Assembly (NCBI GenBank): GCA_965199105.1
Contig: CBDAQO010000002.1
Coordinates: 1,302,001 to 1,366,000, forward strand
DNA length: 64,000 nt
Reading direction: 5' to 3'
From: LMUY01 sp965199105
Lineage (GTDB): Bacteria; Pseudomonadota; Alphaproteobacteria; Acetobacterales; Acetobacteraceae
Below the pieces are notes generated by a model, which was not told the DNA's origin, searched no databases, and saw only the letters and a program-made list of their open reading frames with translations. The position numbers were made by a program, and so were the translations under genes. Shown piece by piece: positions 25,673 through 34,384 of the stretch (within the stretch, counting starts at the first letter, position 1; each line of letters starts with the position of its first letter).

Positions 25673-27202
25673 ATGACCACGCAGACCGTCAAGACGCCGA
25701 CGCTGGCGCAGCTTCGCGAAGTGGCGACCGCGCTGGGCTTCACCATGGGGGACGCCGAGCTGGGCGAGCAGTTGCAATGCCTGCTGCCCAGCTTCGCCGC
25801 CTACAACCTGGTCGACCGCATGACCGACGAGCTGCCCGTGGTGCGTTACCCGCGCACGCCGGGTCGCCGGCCCGAGGGCGAGGCCAACCGCTACGGCGCC
25901 TGGGCGGTGCAGTCCCGCATCACCGGCGCGGCGGCGGGCGCGCTGCAGGGCAAGACGGTCGCGGTGAAGGACAATATCTGCGTCGCTGGGCTGCCGATGA
26001 TGAACGGCTCCTCCACGCTCGAGGGCTACGTGCCGGACATGGACGCAACCGTGGTGGAGCGTATCCTGGACGCGGGCGGCACCATCGCGGGCAAGAGCGT
26101 GTGCGAGCAGTTCTGCTTTTCCGGCGGCAGCCACACCAGTTCCAGCGGCCCGGTGCACAACCCGCACCGGCACGGCTACTCCGCCGGCGGCTCGTCCTCC
26201 GGCAGCGCGGCCCTGGTGGCGGCGGGCGAGGTGGACATGGCGTTGGGCGGCGACCAGGGCGGCTCGATCCGCATCCCGGCGGCGTTCTGCGGCGTGGTGG
26301 GCATGAAGCCGACCCACGGGCTGGTGCCGTACACCGGCATCATGCCGATCGAGACGACGCTCGACCACACCGGCCCGATCACCGCGACCGTGGCCGACAA
26401 CGCGCGACTGCTCGAGGTGATCGCCGGGCCCGACGGGCTGGACCCGCGGCAGTATGGTGGCCAGGCCCAGCCTTATGGCGACTGGTTGGGCAGGGGTGCC
26501 GCCGGCTTGCGCATCGGCGTGGTGGAGGAAGGCTTCGCCCACCTGCAATCGAGCCCGCATTCGGACGCCGTGGTGCGCGAGGCGGCCGACCGGCTGCGCG
26601 GCCTGGGCGCCGAGGTGGCGCCGGTCAGCATTCCGATGCACCGCGTGGGTGCGGCCATCTGGCTGCCGATCGCGGCGGAGGGCGCCACCGTGCAGATGAT
26701 GCATGGCAACGGCTTCGGCTTCAATTGGCAGGGCCAGTACGTGCTCTCCCTGCTCGACGCGCACTCGGCCTGGCGCGCCCGGGCGGACGAGTTGTCGGAC
26801 TCGCTCAAGAACACCATGCTGCTCGGCCACTACATGACGACGCGCCATCGCGGCCGCTACTACGCCAAGGCGCAGAACCTGGTGCGCCGCCTGCGTCGCG
26901 CGTACGACGACGCGCTCGGCCGCTACGACCTGCTGCTGATGCCGACCCTGCCGATGACCGCGACGCCGCTGCCGGCCGCCGACGCCTCGGTCACTGAAGT
27001 GGTGCAGCGGGCGTTCGAAATGGTGGCCAACACCGCGCCGTTCGACTGCACCCACCATCCGGCGATCAGCCTGCCCTGCGGCCTGGTGGACGGGCTGCCG
27101 GTCGGCATGATGCTAGTGGGCAAGCCGTTCGCCGAGCCCACGCTCTACCAGGCGGCGGCCGCGTTCGAGGCGGGGGTGGACTGGCGCGGCCTCACCGGCT
27201 GA
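25673..27202 (+). CDS. Amidase (amidase-signature family), downstream of the importer
   Basis: 509 residues from ATG 25673, with 'gggaggagcgg' upstream. Catalytic Lys99 ('TVAVKDNICVAG'), cis-Ser174 ('SAGGSSSGSAAL') and nucleophile Ser198 ('GDQGGSIRIPAAFCG') have the family's spacing. 'GDQGGSIRIPAAFCGVVG' is the form seen in acetamidase/aliphatic-type members, and residues 1-80 form an N-terminal extension ('YNLVDRMTDELPVVRYPRTP') found in that subgroup. It is co-directional with the UrtABCDE-like genes and so probably hydrolyses their cargo in the cytoplasm. It is not a close copy of the amidase at 19427, so the unit may handle two amides or two steps. Confidence 0.9.
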   Translation: MTTQTVKTPTLAQLREVATALGFTMGDAELGEQLQCLLPSFAAYNLVDRMTDELPVVRYPRTPGRRPEGEANRYGAWAVQSRITGAAAGALQGKTVAVKDNICVAGLPMMNGSSTLEGYVPDMDATVVERILDAGGTIAGKSVCEQFCFSGGSHTSSSGPVHNPHRHGYSAGGSSSGSAALVAAGEVDMALGGDQGGSIRIPAAFCGVVGMKPTHGLVPYTGIMPIETTLDHTGPITATVADNARLLEVIAGPDGLDPRQYGGQAQPYGDWLGRGAAGLRIGVVEEGFAHLQSSPHSDAVVREAADRLRGLGAEVAPVSIPMHRVGAAIWLPIAAEGATVQMMHGNGFGFNWQGQYVLSLLDAHSAWRARADELSDSLKNTMLLGHYMTTRHRGRYYAKAQNLVRRLRRAYDDALGRYDLLLMPTLPMTATPLPAADASVTEVVQRAFEMVANTAPFDCTHHPAISLPCGLVDGLPVGMMLVGKPFAEPTLYQAAAAFEAGVDWRGLTG

Positions 27203-27212
27203 GGCCGCCGGG

Positions 27213-27923
27213 TCAGCCCAGATAGGCCTCGCGAACCGCCGCACTGTCCATCAGCTCGCGGCCTGGCCCGGCGAGCACCACCTCGCCCGATTGCAGCACA
27301 TAGGCTATCTGCGCGATCTCAAGCGCCATCAGCGCATTCTGCTCCACCAGCAGCACGGTGACGCCGGTCCGGTTGATCGCGACGATGGTGTCGAAGATCT
27401 GGTCCACGATCTGCGGCGCCAGGCCCATGCTCGGCTCGTCCAGCAACAGGGTACGCGGGGCCGACATCAGCGCGCGGCCCATCGCCAGCATCTGTTGCTC
27501 GCCGCCCGACAGTGTGCCGGCCACCTGGCCCAGGCGTTCGCGCAGGCGGGGAAACAACTGCAGCACGCGCTCCAGCTCGGCGGCCAGGTCGGCGCGCGAG
27601 CAGGTGCGGCGGAACGCGCCCATGCCGAGGTTCTCGCGCACGCTGAGGCGGCCGAACACGCGCCGCCCTTCCGGCACCTGCACCAGGCCGAGCGGCACCA
27701 GGTCGTGCGGCGGAACGCGGGTGACGTCGCGGCCGTCGAGCGTGATGCGCCCGGCGGTGAGGGTGCGCAGGCCGCAGATGGCGTTCAGCGTGGTCGTCTT
27801 GCCGGCGCCGTTCGCGCCCACCACGGCGCAGATGGTGCCCTGCGGCACCGACAGCGACACGCCCCGCAGGGCGCGGATGTTGCCGTAGGCGACGTGCAGG
27901 TTGTCGGCCGCCAAGCTGGTCAC
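27213..27923 (-). CDS. livF: HAAT-family ABC transporter ATP-binding protein LivF
   Basis: 236 residues from GTG 27923. Longer in-frame starts reach back to ATG 27977 but would overlap the end of the LivG gene. Walker A 'GANGAGKTT', signature 'LSGGEQQMLAMGRALMS', Walker B 'TLLLDEPSMGLAPQIV' and 'VLLVEQNALMALEIAQ' are complete; the Pro-Ser-Met-Gly-Leu after Walker B is typical LivF. It is the last gene of a minus-strand branched-chain amino acid type importer and ends 10 bp from the end of the convergent amidase gene. The substrate of the importer is not provable and could be another amino acid or an amide. Confidence 0.9.
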   Translation of the reverse strand: MTSLAADNLHVAYGNIRALRGVSLSVPQGTICAVVGANGAGKTTTLNAICGLRTLTAGRITLDGRDVTRVPPHDLVPLGLVQVPEGRRVFGRLSVRENLGMGAFRRTCSRADLAAELERVLQLFPRLRERLGQVAGTLSGGEQQMLAMGRALMSAPRTLLLDEPSMGLAPQIVDQIFDTIVAINRTGVTVLLVEQNALMALEIAQIAYVLQSGEVVLAGPGRELMDSAAVREAYLG

Positions 27924-27933
27924 GCGCGACTGC

Positions 27934-28737
27934 TCACGCCAGCGTGGCTGCGGCGTCGATGCCGTGCTTGGCGGCACGGGCGCCGAGATAGGCGGTGATG
28001 ACCGCCGGGTCGGCGCGGATTTCGGCCGGCGTGCCCTCCGCGATGCAGGCGCCGTGGTCGAGCACGCTGATGCGCTCGGAAATGCCCATCACCACGCGCA
28101 TTTGGTGCTCGATCAGCAGGATGGTCAGGCCGTGGCTGTCGCGCAGCGAGCGGATCAGCTCGAGCATGGCGTGGCTCTCCACCGGGTTCATGCCGGCGGC
28201 CGGCTCGTCCAGCAGCAGCAGGATGGGCTCGATGGCCATGGCGCGGGCGATCTCGAGCCGGCGCTGGTCGCCGTAGGGCAGGTGGCGGGCGAGCCGGTCG
28301 CCGCGGCCGGTCAGCCCCACCGCGCGCAGCAACTCGCTGGCGCGGGCGTTCGCCTCCCGCACCGTGCGGCGGTGGGCGGGGGTGGCGAGCAGCGCGCCGA
28401 GCAGCGATTCCGGCCGCTTGGCGTCCACCCCCACCAGGATGTTCTCGATCGCGGTGAGGTCGGGGAACAGGCGGATGTTCTGGTAGGTGCGGGCCACGCC
28501 TTGCGCCGCCACCAGGTCGGGCCGCAACCCGTCGATGCGGGCGCCGCCGAGATGGATCTCGCCGCCACTCGGCTGCACGAACGAGGTAAGGCAGTTGAAC
28601 AGCGTGGTCTTCCCGGCGCCGTTCGGGCCGATGATGCTGTGGATGGCGCCCTTGGGCACCTGCAGGCTGACATTGTCGATCGCCAGCAGCCCGCCGAAGC
28701 GCTTGCTCAGGCCCTGCACGGTGAGCAGGTCGCTCAC
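27934..28737 (-). CDS. livG: HAAT-family ABC transporter ATP-binding protein LivG
   Basis: 267 residues from GTG 28737, a start that overlaps the LivM stop as GTGA; no ATG is available upstream without running into LivM. Walker A 'GPNGAGKTT', LivG insertion 'VARTYQNIRLFPDLTAIEN', signature-equivalent 'LPYGDQRRLEIARAMA', Walker B 'LLLLDEPAAGMNPVES' and switch His 'LLIEHQMRVVM'. Cytoplasmic ATPase of the LivFGMHK importer. A 10-bp gap separates its stop from the LivF start. Confidence 0.92.
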   Translation of the reverse strand: MSDLLTVQGLSKRFGGLLAIDNVSLQVPKGAIHSIIGPNGAGKTTLFNCLTSFVQPSGGEIHLGGARIDGLRPDLVAAQGVARTYQNIRLFPDLTAIENILVGVDAKRPESLLGALLATPAHRRTVREANARASELLRAVGLTGRGDRLARHLPYGDQRRLEIARAMAIEPILLLLDEPAAGMNPVESHAMLELIRSLRDSHGLTILLIEHQMRVVMGISERISVLDHGACIAEGTPAEIRADPAVITAYLGARAAKHGIDAAATLA

Positions 28738-30359
28738 GCGACCTCGCGGCGCAAGATGGTCTTCGGGCTCAGCCCGTCGGGCTTCAGCCGCATCACCGCG
28801 ATGATCACCAGGCCGTAGATCAGGTAGCGGTATTCCCCCAGGTCGCGCAGCACTTCGGGGGCGCCGATCAGCGCCGCCGCCCCGATCACCACGCCGGGCA
28901 GGCTGCCGATGCCGCCCACCACCAGGATCGCCAGCACGTTCACCGAGACCAGGAGCTGGAAGCTCTGCGGGAACACCGAGCCGAGCATGCCGGCGAAGAT
29001 GCCGCCCGCCAGCCCCGCGAACGCGGCCCCCATGGTGTAGGCGGACAGCTTCACGCCCACCAGGTTGATGCCAAGCGCCTGCGCCACGTCCTCGTCCTCC
29101 CGCACCGCGAGCCAGCGGCGTCCCAGCCCGGAGTGCTGCAAGCGCCACGCGAGGAAACCGGCGGCGGCGGCGATGCAGGCCGTCATGTAGAACAGCCGGG
29201 TGGGGGAGTTCAGCACCAGGCCGAACAGCGCCGGCTTGGGGATGTTGACGATGCCCTGCGCCCCGCCGAGCAGTGGCCGCATCATGTCCGACAGCACCAG
29301 CACGCGGATGATCTCGCCGAGCCCGAGGGTGGCAATGGCCAGGTAGTCGCCGCGCACCTTCAGCACCGGCAGGCCGAACAGGAAGCCGGCCAGGGCGGCG
29401 AACAGGATGGCGAACGGCAGGGCGGCGAAGAAGCCGAGCACGCCGCCATGCCCGGCGTCGGCGGTGAGCAGCGCGACCGTGTAGGCGCCCACGGCGAAGA
29501 AGGCGACGAAGCCGAGATCGACCAGCCCGGCCAGCCCCAGCTCGATGTTCAGGCCCAGGCCCATCAGCGTGTAGAGGCAGACCAGCAGCATGACCTGGGC
29601 CACGAAGTCGTTGGTGAGCGCGGGCAGGGCCAGCAGCACGGCCAAGCCGAGCAGGCGCAGCGCCAGCTTGGCCCGGCCTGGCAGGCGGCTGAACGCGGCG
29701 GCGCCGGGCCGGGTGGCGACCGCGATGCCGAGCACGGCCGCGGCGGCGGCACCGCCGGGCAGCAAGCCGTCATAGTCGAAGCCCCAGCTCTCCACGCCGC
29801 CCATGCCGTTCAGCAAGCTGCGGATCAGCTCGCGCAGCAGGCCCACCACCACCACGCCACCGAGGGCGCCGAGCACCACCTGGCGCAAGCGGGGCGGCGC
29901 CACCACCACCAGCGCGCCGAGCACGCTTGCCGCCGCACCGGCACCCGCCAGCGCCACCGCCGCTTGCAGGGGCGGCAGGGCGAACCCGACTTCGCGCAGC
30001 GTGAGCGGCGTCAGCGACACGAACATCCAGCGCAGGTTCACCGCCATGGCCAGGCTCACCAGCAGCACCAGCAGCACGCCCGACCCGGCGCCCACCACCG
30101 CCGCCAGCACCGCCGTGGCCGGGCGCGGCTGGGCGCGGGCCAGCACGGCGCCGCCCGCCACGGCAATCCCGAGCAGTAGCACATGCCCGGTATCCAGCAC
30201 GCCAACCACCAGCGGCTTGGTGGCGAACTGGCCGAACAGGCCGACCAGAATGGCGAACGCGCAGGTTCCGGCGACACCCAGCACGGCGGGCAGGGCCGGG
30301 CGCCACGCCAGCGCCGGCGCGTCTGCCAGGGGGATGGCGCCAACCGCCCCGCTGGCCAT
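28734..30359 (-). CDS. livM: HAAT-family ABC transporter permease LivM with long N-terminal extension
   Basis: 541 residues from ATG 30359, which overlaps the LivH stop (ATGA). The conserved LivM domain occupies about residues 225-541: 'LGLNIELGLAGLVDLGFVAF', 'VLKVRGDYLAIATLGLGEI' and the ATPase-contact loop 'WLAVREDEDVAQALGINL'. The first about 220 residues add six or so extra hydrophobic segments ('FAILVGLFGQFATKPLVVG', 'VLGALGGVVVVGLLRELI'). Many LivM proteins carry only a short N-terminal extension, so this is on the long side. The open frame continues upstream of the ATG only as antisense of livH. Confidence 0.9.
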   Translation of the reverse strand: MASGAVGAIPLADAPALAWRPALPAVLGVAGTCAFAILVGLFGQFATKPLVVGVLDTGHVLLLGIAVAGGAVLARAQPRPATAVLAAVVGAGSGVLLVLLVSLAMAVNLRWMFVSLTPLTLREVGFALPPLQAAVALAGAGAAASVLGALVVVAPPRLRQVVLGALGGVVVVGLLRELIRSLLNGMGGVESWGFDYDGLLPGGAAAAAVLGIAVATRPGAAAFSRLPGRAKLALRLLGLAVLLALPALTNDFVAQVMLLVCLYTLMGLGLNIELGLAGLVDLGFVAFFAVGAYTVALLTADAGHGGVLGFFAALPFAILFAALAGFLFGLPVLKVRGDYLAIATLGLGEIIRVLVLSDMMRPLLGGAQGIVNIPKPALFGLVLNSPTRLFYMTACIAAAAGFLAWRLQHSGLGRRWLAVREDEDVAQALGINLVGVKLSAYTMGAAFAGLAGGIFAGMLGSVFPQSFQLLVSVNVLAILVVGGIGSLPGVVIGAAALIGAPEVLRDLGEYRYLIYGLVIIAVMRLKPDGLSPKTILRREVA

Positions 30360-31429
30360 CACGCCCGCGCCGAGGACAGGCGCTCGCCCAGCAGGCCGCG
30401 CGGCCGGAAGATCAGCACCATCACCAGCATCGTGTAGGCGATCGCGTCCCGCAGTTGGTAGGGCGCCACCACGCCGAGCCCGTCCAGGAACAACGCCGGG
30501 CCGGTGCTCTCCACCATGCCGAGCGCGAAGCCGCCCAGCATGGCGCCGGGGATGTTGCCGATACCGCCGAGCACCGCCGCACCGAAGCCCTTGACACCCA
30601 GGAAGAAGCCCAGGAACGGCGTCACCTCCTTGAACACCAGCCCGTAGAGCAAGCCAGCGATCCCCGCCATGCTGCCGCCCAGCGCAAAGGTGAACACGAT
30701 GACGCGGTCGACGTTGATGCCCATCAGGGTCGCCGCGTCCCGGTCCTCCGCCACCGCGCGCATCGCGGTGCCGACCTTGGTGCGCATCACGATGAGGGTC
30801 AGCACCAGCATCGCGAGCAGGGCGGCCAACACCACGATGATCTGCGAGCGCGGCAATGACAACCCGGCGATCACCACCTGGCCATCGACCAGGCTCATGG
30901 ACGGAAAGGCCTTGTTCTGCGCCCCGAACATGCCGCGGGCGGAGTATTCCAGCGCGAAGGAGAGCCCGAGCGTGCTGATCAGCGGCGCCAGGCCGCGGCC
31001 GCTGCGGAACGGCCGATACGCCACGCGCTCCGCCAGCACCGCGATGGCGCACGACACGGCGATGCTCGCCACCAGGGCCAGGCCGAAGCACAGGAGCGGT
31101 TGCGGCCGCAGCAAGCCGTTGCGGTTGCAGGCGATGAGCGTGAAGCAGGACGCATAGGCGCCAAACATGAACACGTCGCCATGGGCGAAGTTGACCATGC
31201 GCAGGATGCCGTAAACCATGGTGTAGCCGAGCGCGATCAGCGCGTAGATCGCCCCCATGGTGAGGCCGAACGCGACGAAGCTGAGCCATTCGGCGCGCCC
31301 GTAGCGCGGGTTCAGCAGCCCGGCGAGGAAGCCGCCCAGCACCAGGCCGGTGACCAGCAGGCGCAGGGCGAGCAGGAACCAGTCCACCGGGGTTGCCCGG
31401 CGGAGCCAGTCCACGACCCAGGCAGGCAT
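30359..31429 (-). CDS. livH: HAAT-family ABC transporter permease LivH
   Basis: 356 residues from ATG 31429. LivH marks are 'GLTMGAIYALIALGYTMVYG', 'ILRMVNFAHGDVFMFG' and the ATPase-contact loop 'AMRAVAEDRDAATLMGINV'. About eight helices, with an N-terminal helix of about 30 residues before the usual family start. It follows the binding-protein gene by 31 bp and overlaps livM, so all five genes from 32741 down to 27213 are one operon. Confidence 0.92.
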   Translation of the reverse strand: MPAWVVDWLRRATPVDWFLLALRLLVTGLVLGGFLAGLLNPRYGRAEWLSFVAFGLTMGAIYALIALGYTMVYGILRMVNFAHGDVFMFGAYASCFTLIACNRNGLLRPQPLLCFGLALVASIAVSCAIAVLAERVAYRPFRSGRGLAPLISTLGLSFALEYSARGMFGAQNKAFPSMSLVDGQVVIAGLSLPRSQIIVVLAALLAMLVLTLIVMRTKVGTAMRAVAEDRDAATLMGINVDRVIVFTFALGGSMAGIAGLLYGLVFKEVTPFLGFFLGVKGFGAAVLGGIGNIPGAMLGGFALGMVESTGPALFLDGLGVVAPYQLRDAIAYTMLVMVLIFRPRGLLGERLSSARA

Positions 31430-31460
31430 CAGGCGCTACGGCCGGCGCTGCACTCCGCCA

Positions 31461-32741
31461 TCACGGATAGATCTTCTTCGGGTTGGTGCCGATCTTGAAC
31501 GTGCTGCTGTCGCCGTTCACGAACTCAAACACGGCGAAGTTGGAGGCGCCGCAATCGCCATACTGGTCGCAGGTCAGCGTGCCGCTCATGCCGTGCAGGT
31601 CCTTGGTGGCCATCAGCGCGTCGCGCAGCGCCTTGCGGCCGATATAGGTGGTGCCGGAGGCGTCGGTCTTGGCCACCGCCTTGATCGCGTCCATGATCGC
31701 CATCGCGCAATCGTAGCCGTTGGCGTTGAACCCGGCGATCGGGTCCTCACCGAAGCGCGCCTTGTACTTCTGCACGAACTCGCCGTATTTCGGCCCCATC
31801 AGGGTCGGGTCGCTGTTGATCCCGATCAGCCGGTAGCCCACGGCAGCGTCTCCGGCGGCGTCCAGGAAGGCCGGCGCCAGCACGGAGTCGGTGCCCAGCA
31901 GGATGGTCTTGGACAGGGTCGGGATTTCCTTGATCTGCCGCACCAGGTTGGCCGAGACGTTGTTGAAGTCGGGCGCGAACAGCACCTGCGGCTTGGTGGC
32001 GCCATTGCCGATGCTGGTCAGCACGGGCCGCAGGTCGGTGTCGTCCGGCGAGACTGCCTCGGCCGCGGTGATGGTGCCGCCATCGGCCTTGAGCTGCTTC
32101 TGGAACACCTCGGTCAACTGCTGCGCGTACAGGCTGCCGTCGTGCAGCGTGGCGTCGGCCTTCATGCCGAGGCTGAGGACGTATTTGGCTGCAGCCGCAC
32201 CCGCGTCCCGGTCGTTGTAGACGAAGCGGACGATGCCCTGCAGCCCGGCCGGCCGGTCGGGCGCGGTGAGTGCGGGGGCAGTGGCGCTCGGGTCGGCCAG
32301 CACCATGCCGGCATTCCACAGGATGGGTGCGCCGCCGCGCGCCTCCGAGGAGCAGGAGGAGCCGACGACGGCCACGATCTGCGCGTTGGCGGCCAGCCGG
32401 GTCGCCGCGGTCTGCCCGCCCTCGACGCTGCAGCCGCCATCTTCGGGCTGGTAGCGGATCGGGTGGCCGAGCAGCGTGTTGCCCTCGTCGGCCATGGCGA
32501 TCTGGGCCCCGCGGGAGGCATCGATCCCGAGCGAGGAGTCGGGGCCGGACAGCACCAGCAGCGCCCCGATCAGGATTGGCTGGCCCTTGGGGATGGTGAC
32601 CACGCCGATCGGGTCGGTCACCGGCCCGGCGGTCTCGGCGTGGGCGGCGCCCGCAAGCACGCTGGCCGCGACCAGGCTGGCAACGAGCAGGGCTGGAAGC
32701 GCCGGGATGGCGACGCGGGAACGGGTCAGGCGGCTCGGCAT
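31461..32741 (-). CDS. Periplasmic amino-acid-type binding protein (LivK-like)
   Basis: 426 residues from ATG 32741. A Sec signal peptide is visible ('PALLVASLVAASVLAG' then 'AHAETAG'). The mature protein is a type I periplasmic binding fold: 'IGALLVLSGPDSSLGIDASR', 'AVVGSSCSSEARGGAPILW', 'QVLFAPDFNNVSANLV'. Several Cys residues ('EDGGCSVEGG', 'TCDQYGDCGAS') probably form disulfides. It departs enough from classical LivK that its ligand is open. First gene of the livKHMGF-order operon. It is divergent from fumC across 183 bp, so both may share a control region; no operator is recognisable. Confidence 0.9.
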   Translation of the reverse strand: MPSRLTRSRVAIPALPALLVASLVAASVLAGAAHAETAGPVTDPIGVVTIPKGQPILIGALLVLSGPDSSLGIDASRGAQIAMADEGNTLLGHPIRYQPEDGGCSVEGGQTAATRLAANAQIVAVVGSSCSSEARGGAPILWNAGMVLADPSATAPALTAPDRPAGLQGIVRFVYNDRDAGAAAAKYVLSLGMKADATLHDGSLYAQQLTEVFQKQLKADGGTITAAEAVSPDDTDLRPVLTSIGNGATKPQVLFAPDFNNVSANLVRQIKEIPTLSKTILLGTDSVLAPAFLDAAGDAAVGYRLIGINSDPTLMGPKYGEFVQKYKARFGEDPIAGFNANGYDCAMAIMDAIKAVAKTDASGTTYIGRKALRDALMATKDLHGMSGTLTCDQYGDCGASNFAVFEFVNGDSSTFKIGTNPKKIYP

Positions 32742-32924
32742 CGGTGACGATCCTGCTTGCGAAAGGGGTTCGGTGGCAACGAACGTCTGGCGGCAAACGT
32801 TGGCAACTGGTGTTGGCGACCCGGATACGATGCAACTTGAGGCGCAGTGCAAGCAAAGCCTGTGCCATACCATGCCGCCCTGCGCCGCCCGGTGCTGCCC
32901 GACCTCTCGCCAAAGGACGCCGCC

Positions 32925-34379
32925 ATGTCTCAACCGCCGCACCCGACCCTGACGGACGTTCCCATCGGCCTGCCCACGCACGGGACCCGCGACGAGTTCG
33001 ACTCCATGGGCACGATGCAGGTGCCCGCCGGCATGTATTACGGCGCGCAGACCGCCCGCTCGCTGGAGCACTTCTCGATCGGCGAGGACCGCATGCCGAA
33101 GGCGGTCTACCACGCCTACGGGATCGTCAAGAAGGCCTGCGCCCTGGTCAACCAGGCTGGCGGCCGGCTGCCCGACTGGAAGGCCGACGCCATCGTGCAG
33201 GCAGCCGACGAGGCCATCGCCGGCAAGCTCGACGAGCACTTCCCGCTGTTCGTGTGGCAGACCGGGTCGGGCACGCAGTCCAACATGAACATCAACGAGG
33301 TGCTGTCCAACCGCGCGATCCAGTTGCTCGGCGGTACGCTGGGCACGCAGCGCCCGGTCGGGCCCAATGACGACGTGAACATGGGCCAATCGTCCAACGA
33401 CACCTTCCCGGCTGCGATGCACATCGCCGCGGTGGACGCGCTGGACGCCAAGCTGCTGCCGCAAATCGACCAATTGGCCGCAGCGATCGAGGCCAAGGCG
33501 GCGCAGTGGATGGACGTGGCCAAGATCGGGCGGACGCACCTGCAGGATGCGACGCCGCTTACGGTGGGGCAGGAATGGTCGGGCTACGCGGCCCAGTTGC
33601 GCGCGTGCATCGCCGAGATCGAGCACAGCCGCACCGGGCTGTACGAGCTCGCGGTCGGCGGCACCGCGGTCGGCACCGGGCTGACCGCGCCGAAGGGCTT
33701 CAGCGTGGCGGTTGCCGAGCGGATCGCGGCGATGACGGGCAAGCCGTTCGTCACCGCGCCCAACAAGTTCATGGCGCAGGCCACGCTGGACGCCATGGTG
33801 CGGGCGCACGGGGCGCTGCGCGGCCTCGCCGTCGCGGTGATGAAGATCGCCAACGACATGCGCTGGCTCGCCTCCGGCCCCCGCTGCGGGCTGGGCGAAC
33901 TGAAGCTGCCGCCCAACGAGCCCGGCTCCTCCATCATGCCGGGCAAGATCAATCCCACCCAGTGCGAGGCGATGGTGATGATCGCCATCCAGGTGATGTC
34001 CGACGACAGCGCGGTGGCGTTCGCCGGCAGCCAGGGCAATTTCGAGCTCAACGCCATGCGCCCGATCATCATCAACAACTTCCTGCACTCGGCCACCATC
34101 CTGGCCGATGGCTGCGAGAAGTTCCGCGTCTACTCGGTGGCGGGCACCGAGCTCGACGAGGCGCGGATCGCCGACCACCTGAGCAACAGCCTGATGCTGG
34201 TCACGGCGCTATCGCCCGTCATCGGCTACCAGAAGGCGGCCCATATCGCGGAGGCGGCGGAAGCGGAGGGCCTCACCCTGCGCGAGGCGGCGCTGGCCTC
34301 GGGCGACGTGGATGCCGCGACGTTCGACCGGGTGTGCGACCCGCGGACGATGGTAGGGCGTGGCTTGGGCGGCGCCTGA
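32925..34379 (+). CDS. fumC: Class II fumarate hydratase
   Basis: 484 residues from ATG 32925. Iron-independent fumarase: fumarate + water to L-malate in the TCA cycle, cytoplasmic homotetramer. Diagnostic text is 'MGTMQVPAGMYYGAQTARS' near the N-terminus, 'TGSGTQSNMNINEV', 'GQSSNDTFPAAMH', 'KIGRTHLQDATPLTVGQEW' (catalytic-site His) and the family signature 'GSSIMPGKINPTQCEA' starting at residue 334, where Ser335/336 is the catalytic loop. Length agrees with FumC (about 460-480). It stands alone on the plus strand between livK-type and histidine-kinase genes and has no obvious operon partners. Confidence 0.95.
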   Translation: MSQPPHPTLTDVPIGLPTHGTRDEFDSMGTMQVPAGMYYGAQTARSLEHFSIGEDRMPKAVYHAYGIVKKACALVNQAGGRLPDWKADAIVQAADEAIAGKLDEHFPLFVWQTGSGTQSNMNINEVLSNRAIQLLGGTLGTQRPVGPNDDVNMGQSSNDTFPAAMHIAAVDALDAKLLPQIDQLAAAIEAKAAQWMDVAKIGRTHLQDATPLTVGQEWSGYAAQLRACIAEIEHSRTGLYELAVGGTAVGTGLTAPKGFSVAVAERIAAMTGKPFVTAPNKFMAQATLDAMVRAHGALRGLAVAVMKIANDMRWLASGPRCGLGELKLPPNEPGSSIMPGKINPTQCEAMVMIAIQVMSDDSAVAFAGSQGNFELNAMRPIIINNFLHSATILADGCEKFRVYSVAGTELDEARIADHLSNSLMLVTALSPVIGYQKAAHIAEAAEAEGLTLREAALASGDVDAATFDRVCDPRTMVGRGLGGA

Positions 34380-34384
34380 CCCGC

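Noticed and set aside
30360..31289. Continuation of the LivM frame for 310 codons upstream of its ATG
   Set aside because: It lies over livH in another frame and has no coding character. The ATGA overlap marks the true LivM start.
32742..34178. Upstream extension of the LivK-like frame over fumC
   Set aside because: It is antisense to fumC, and the signal peptide after ATG 32741 fixes the start.
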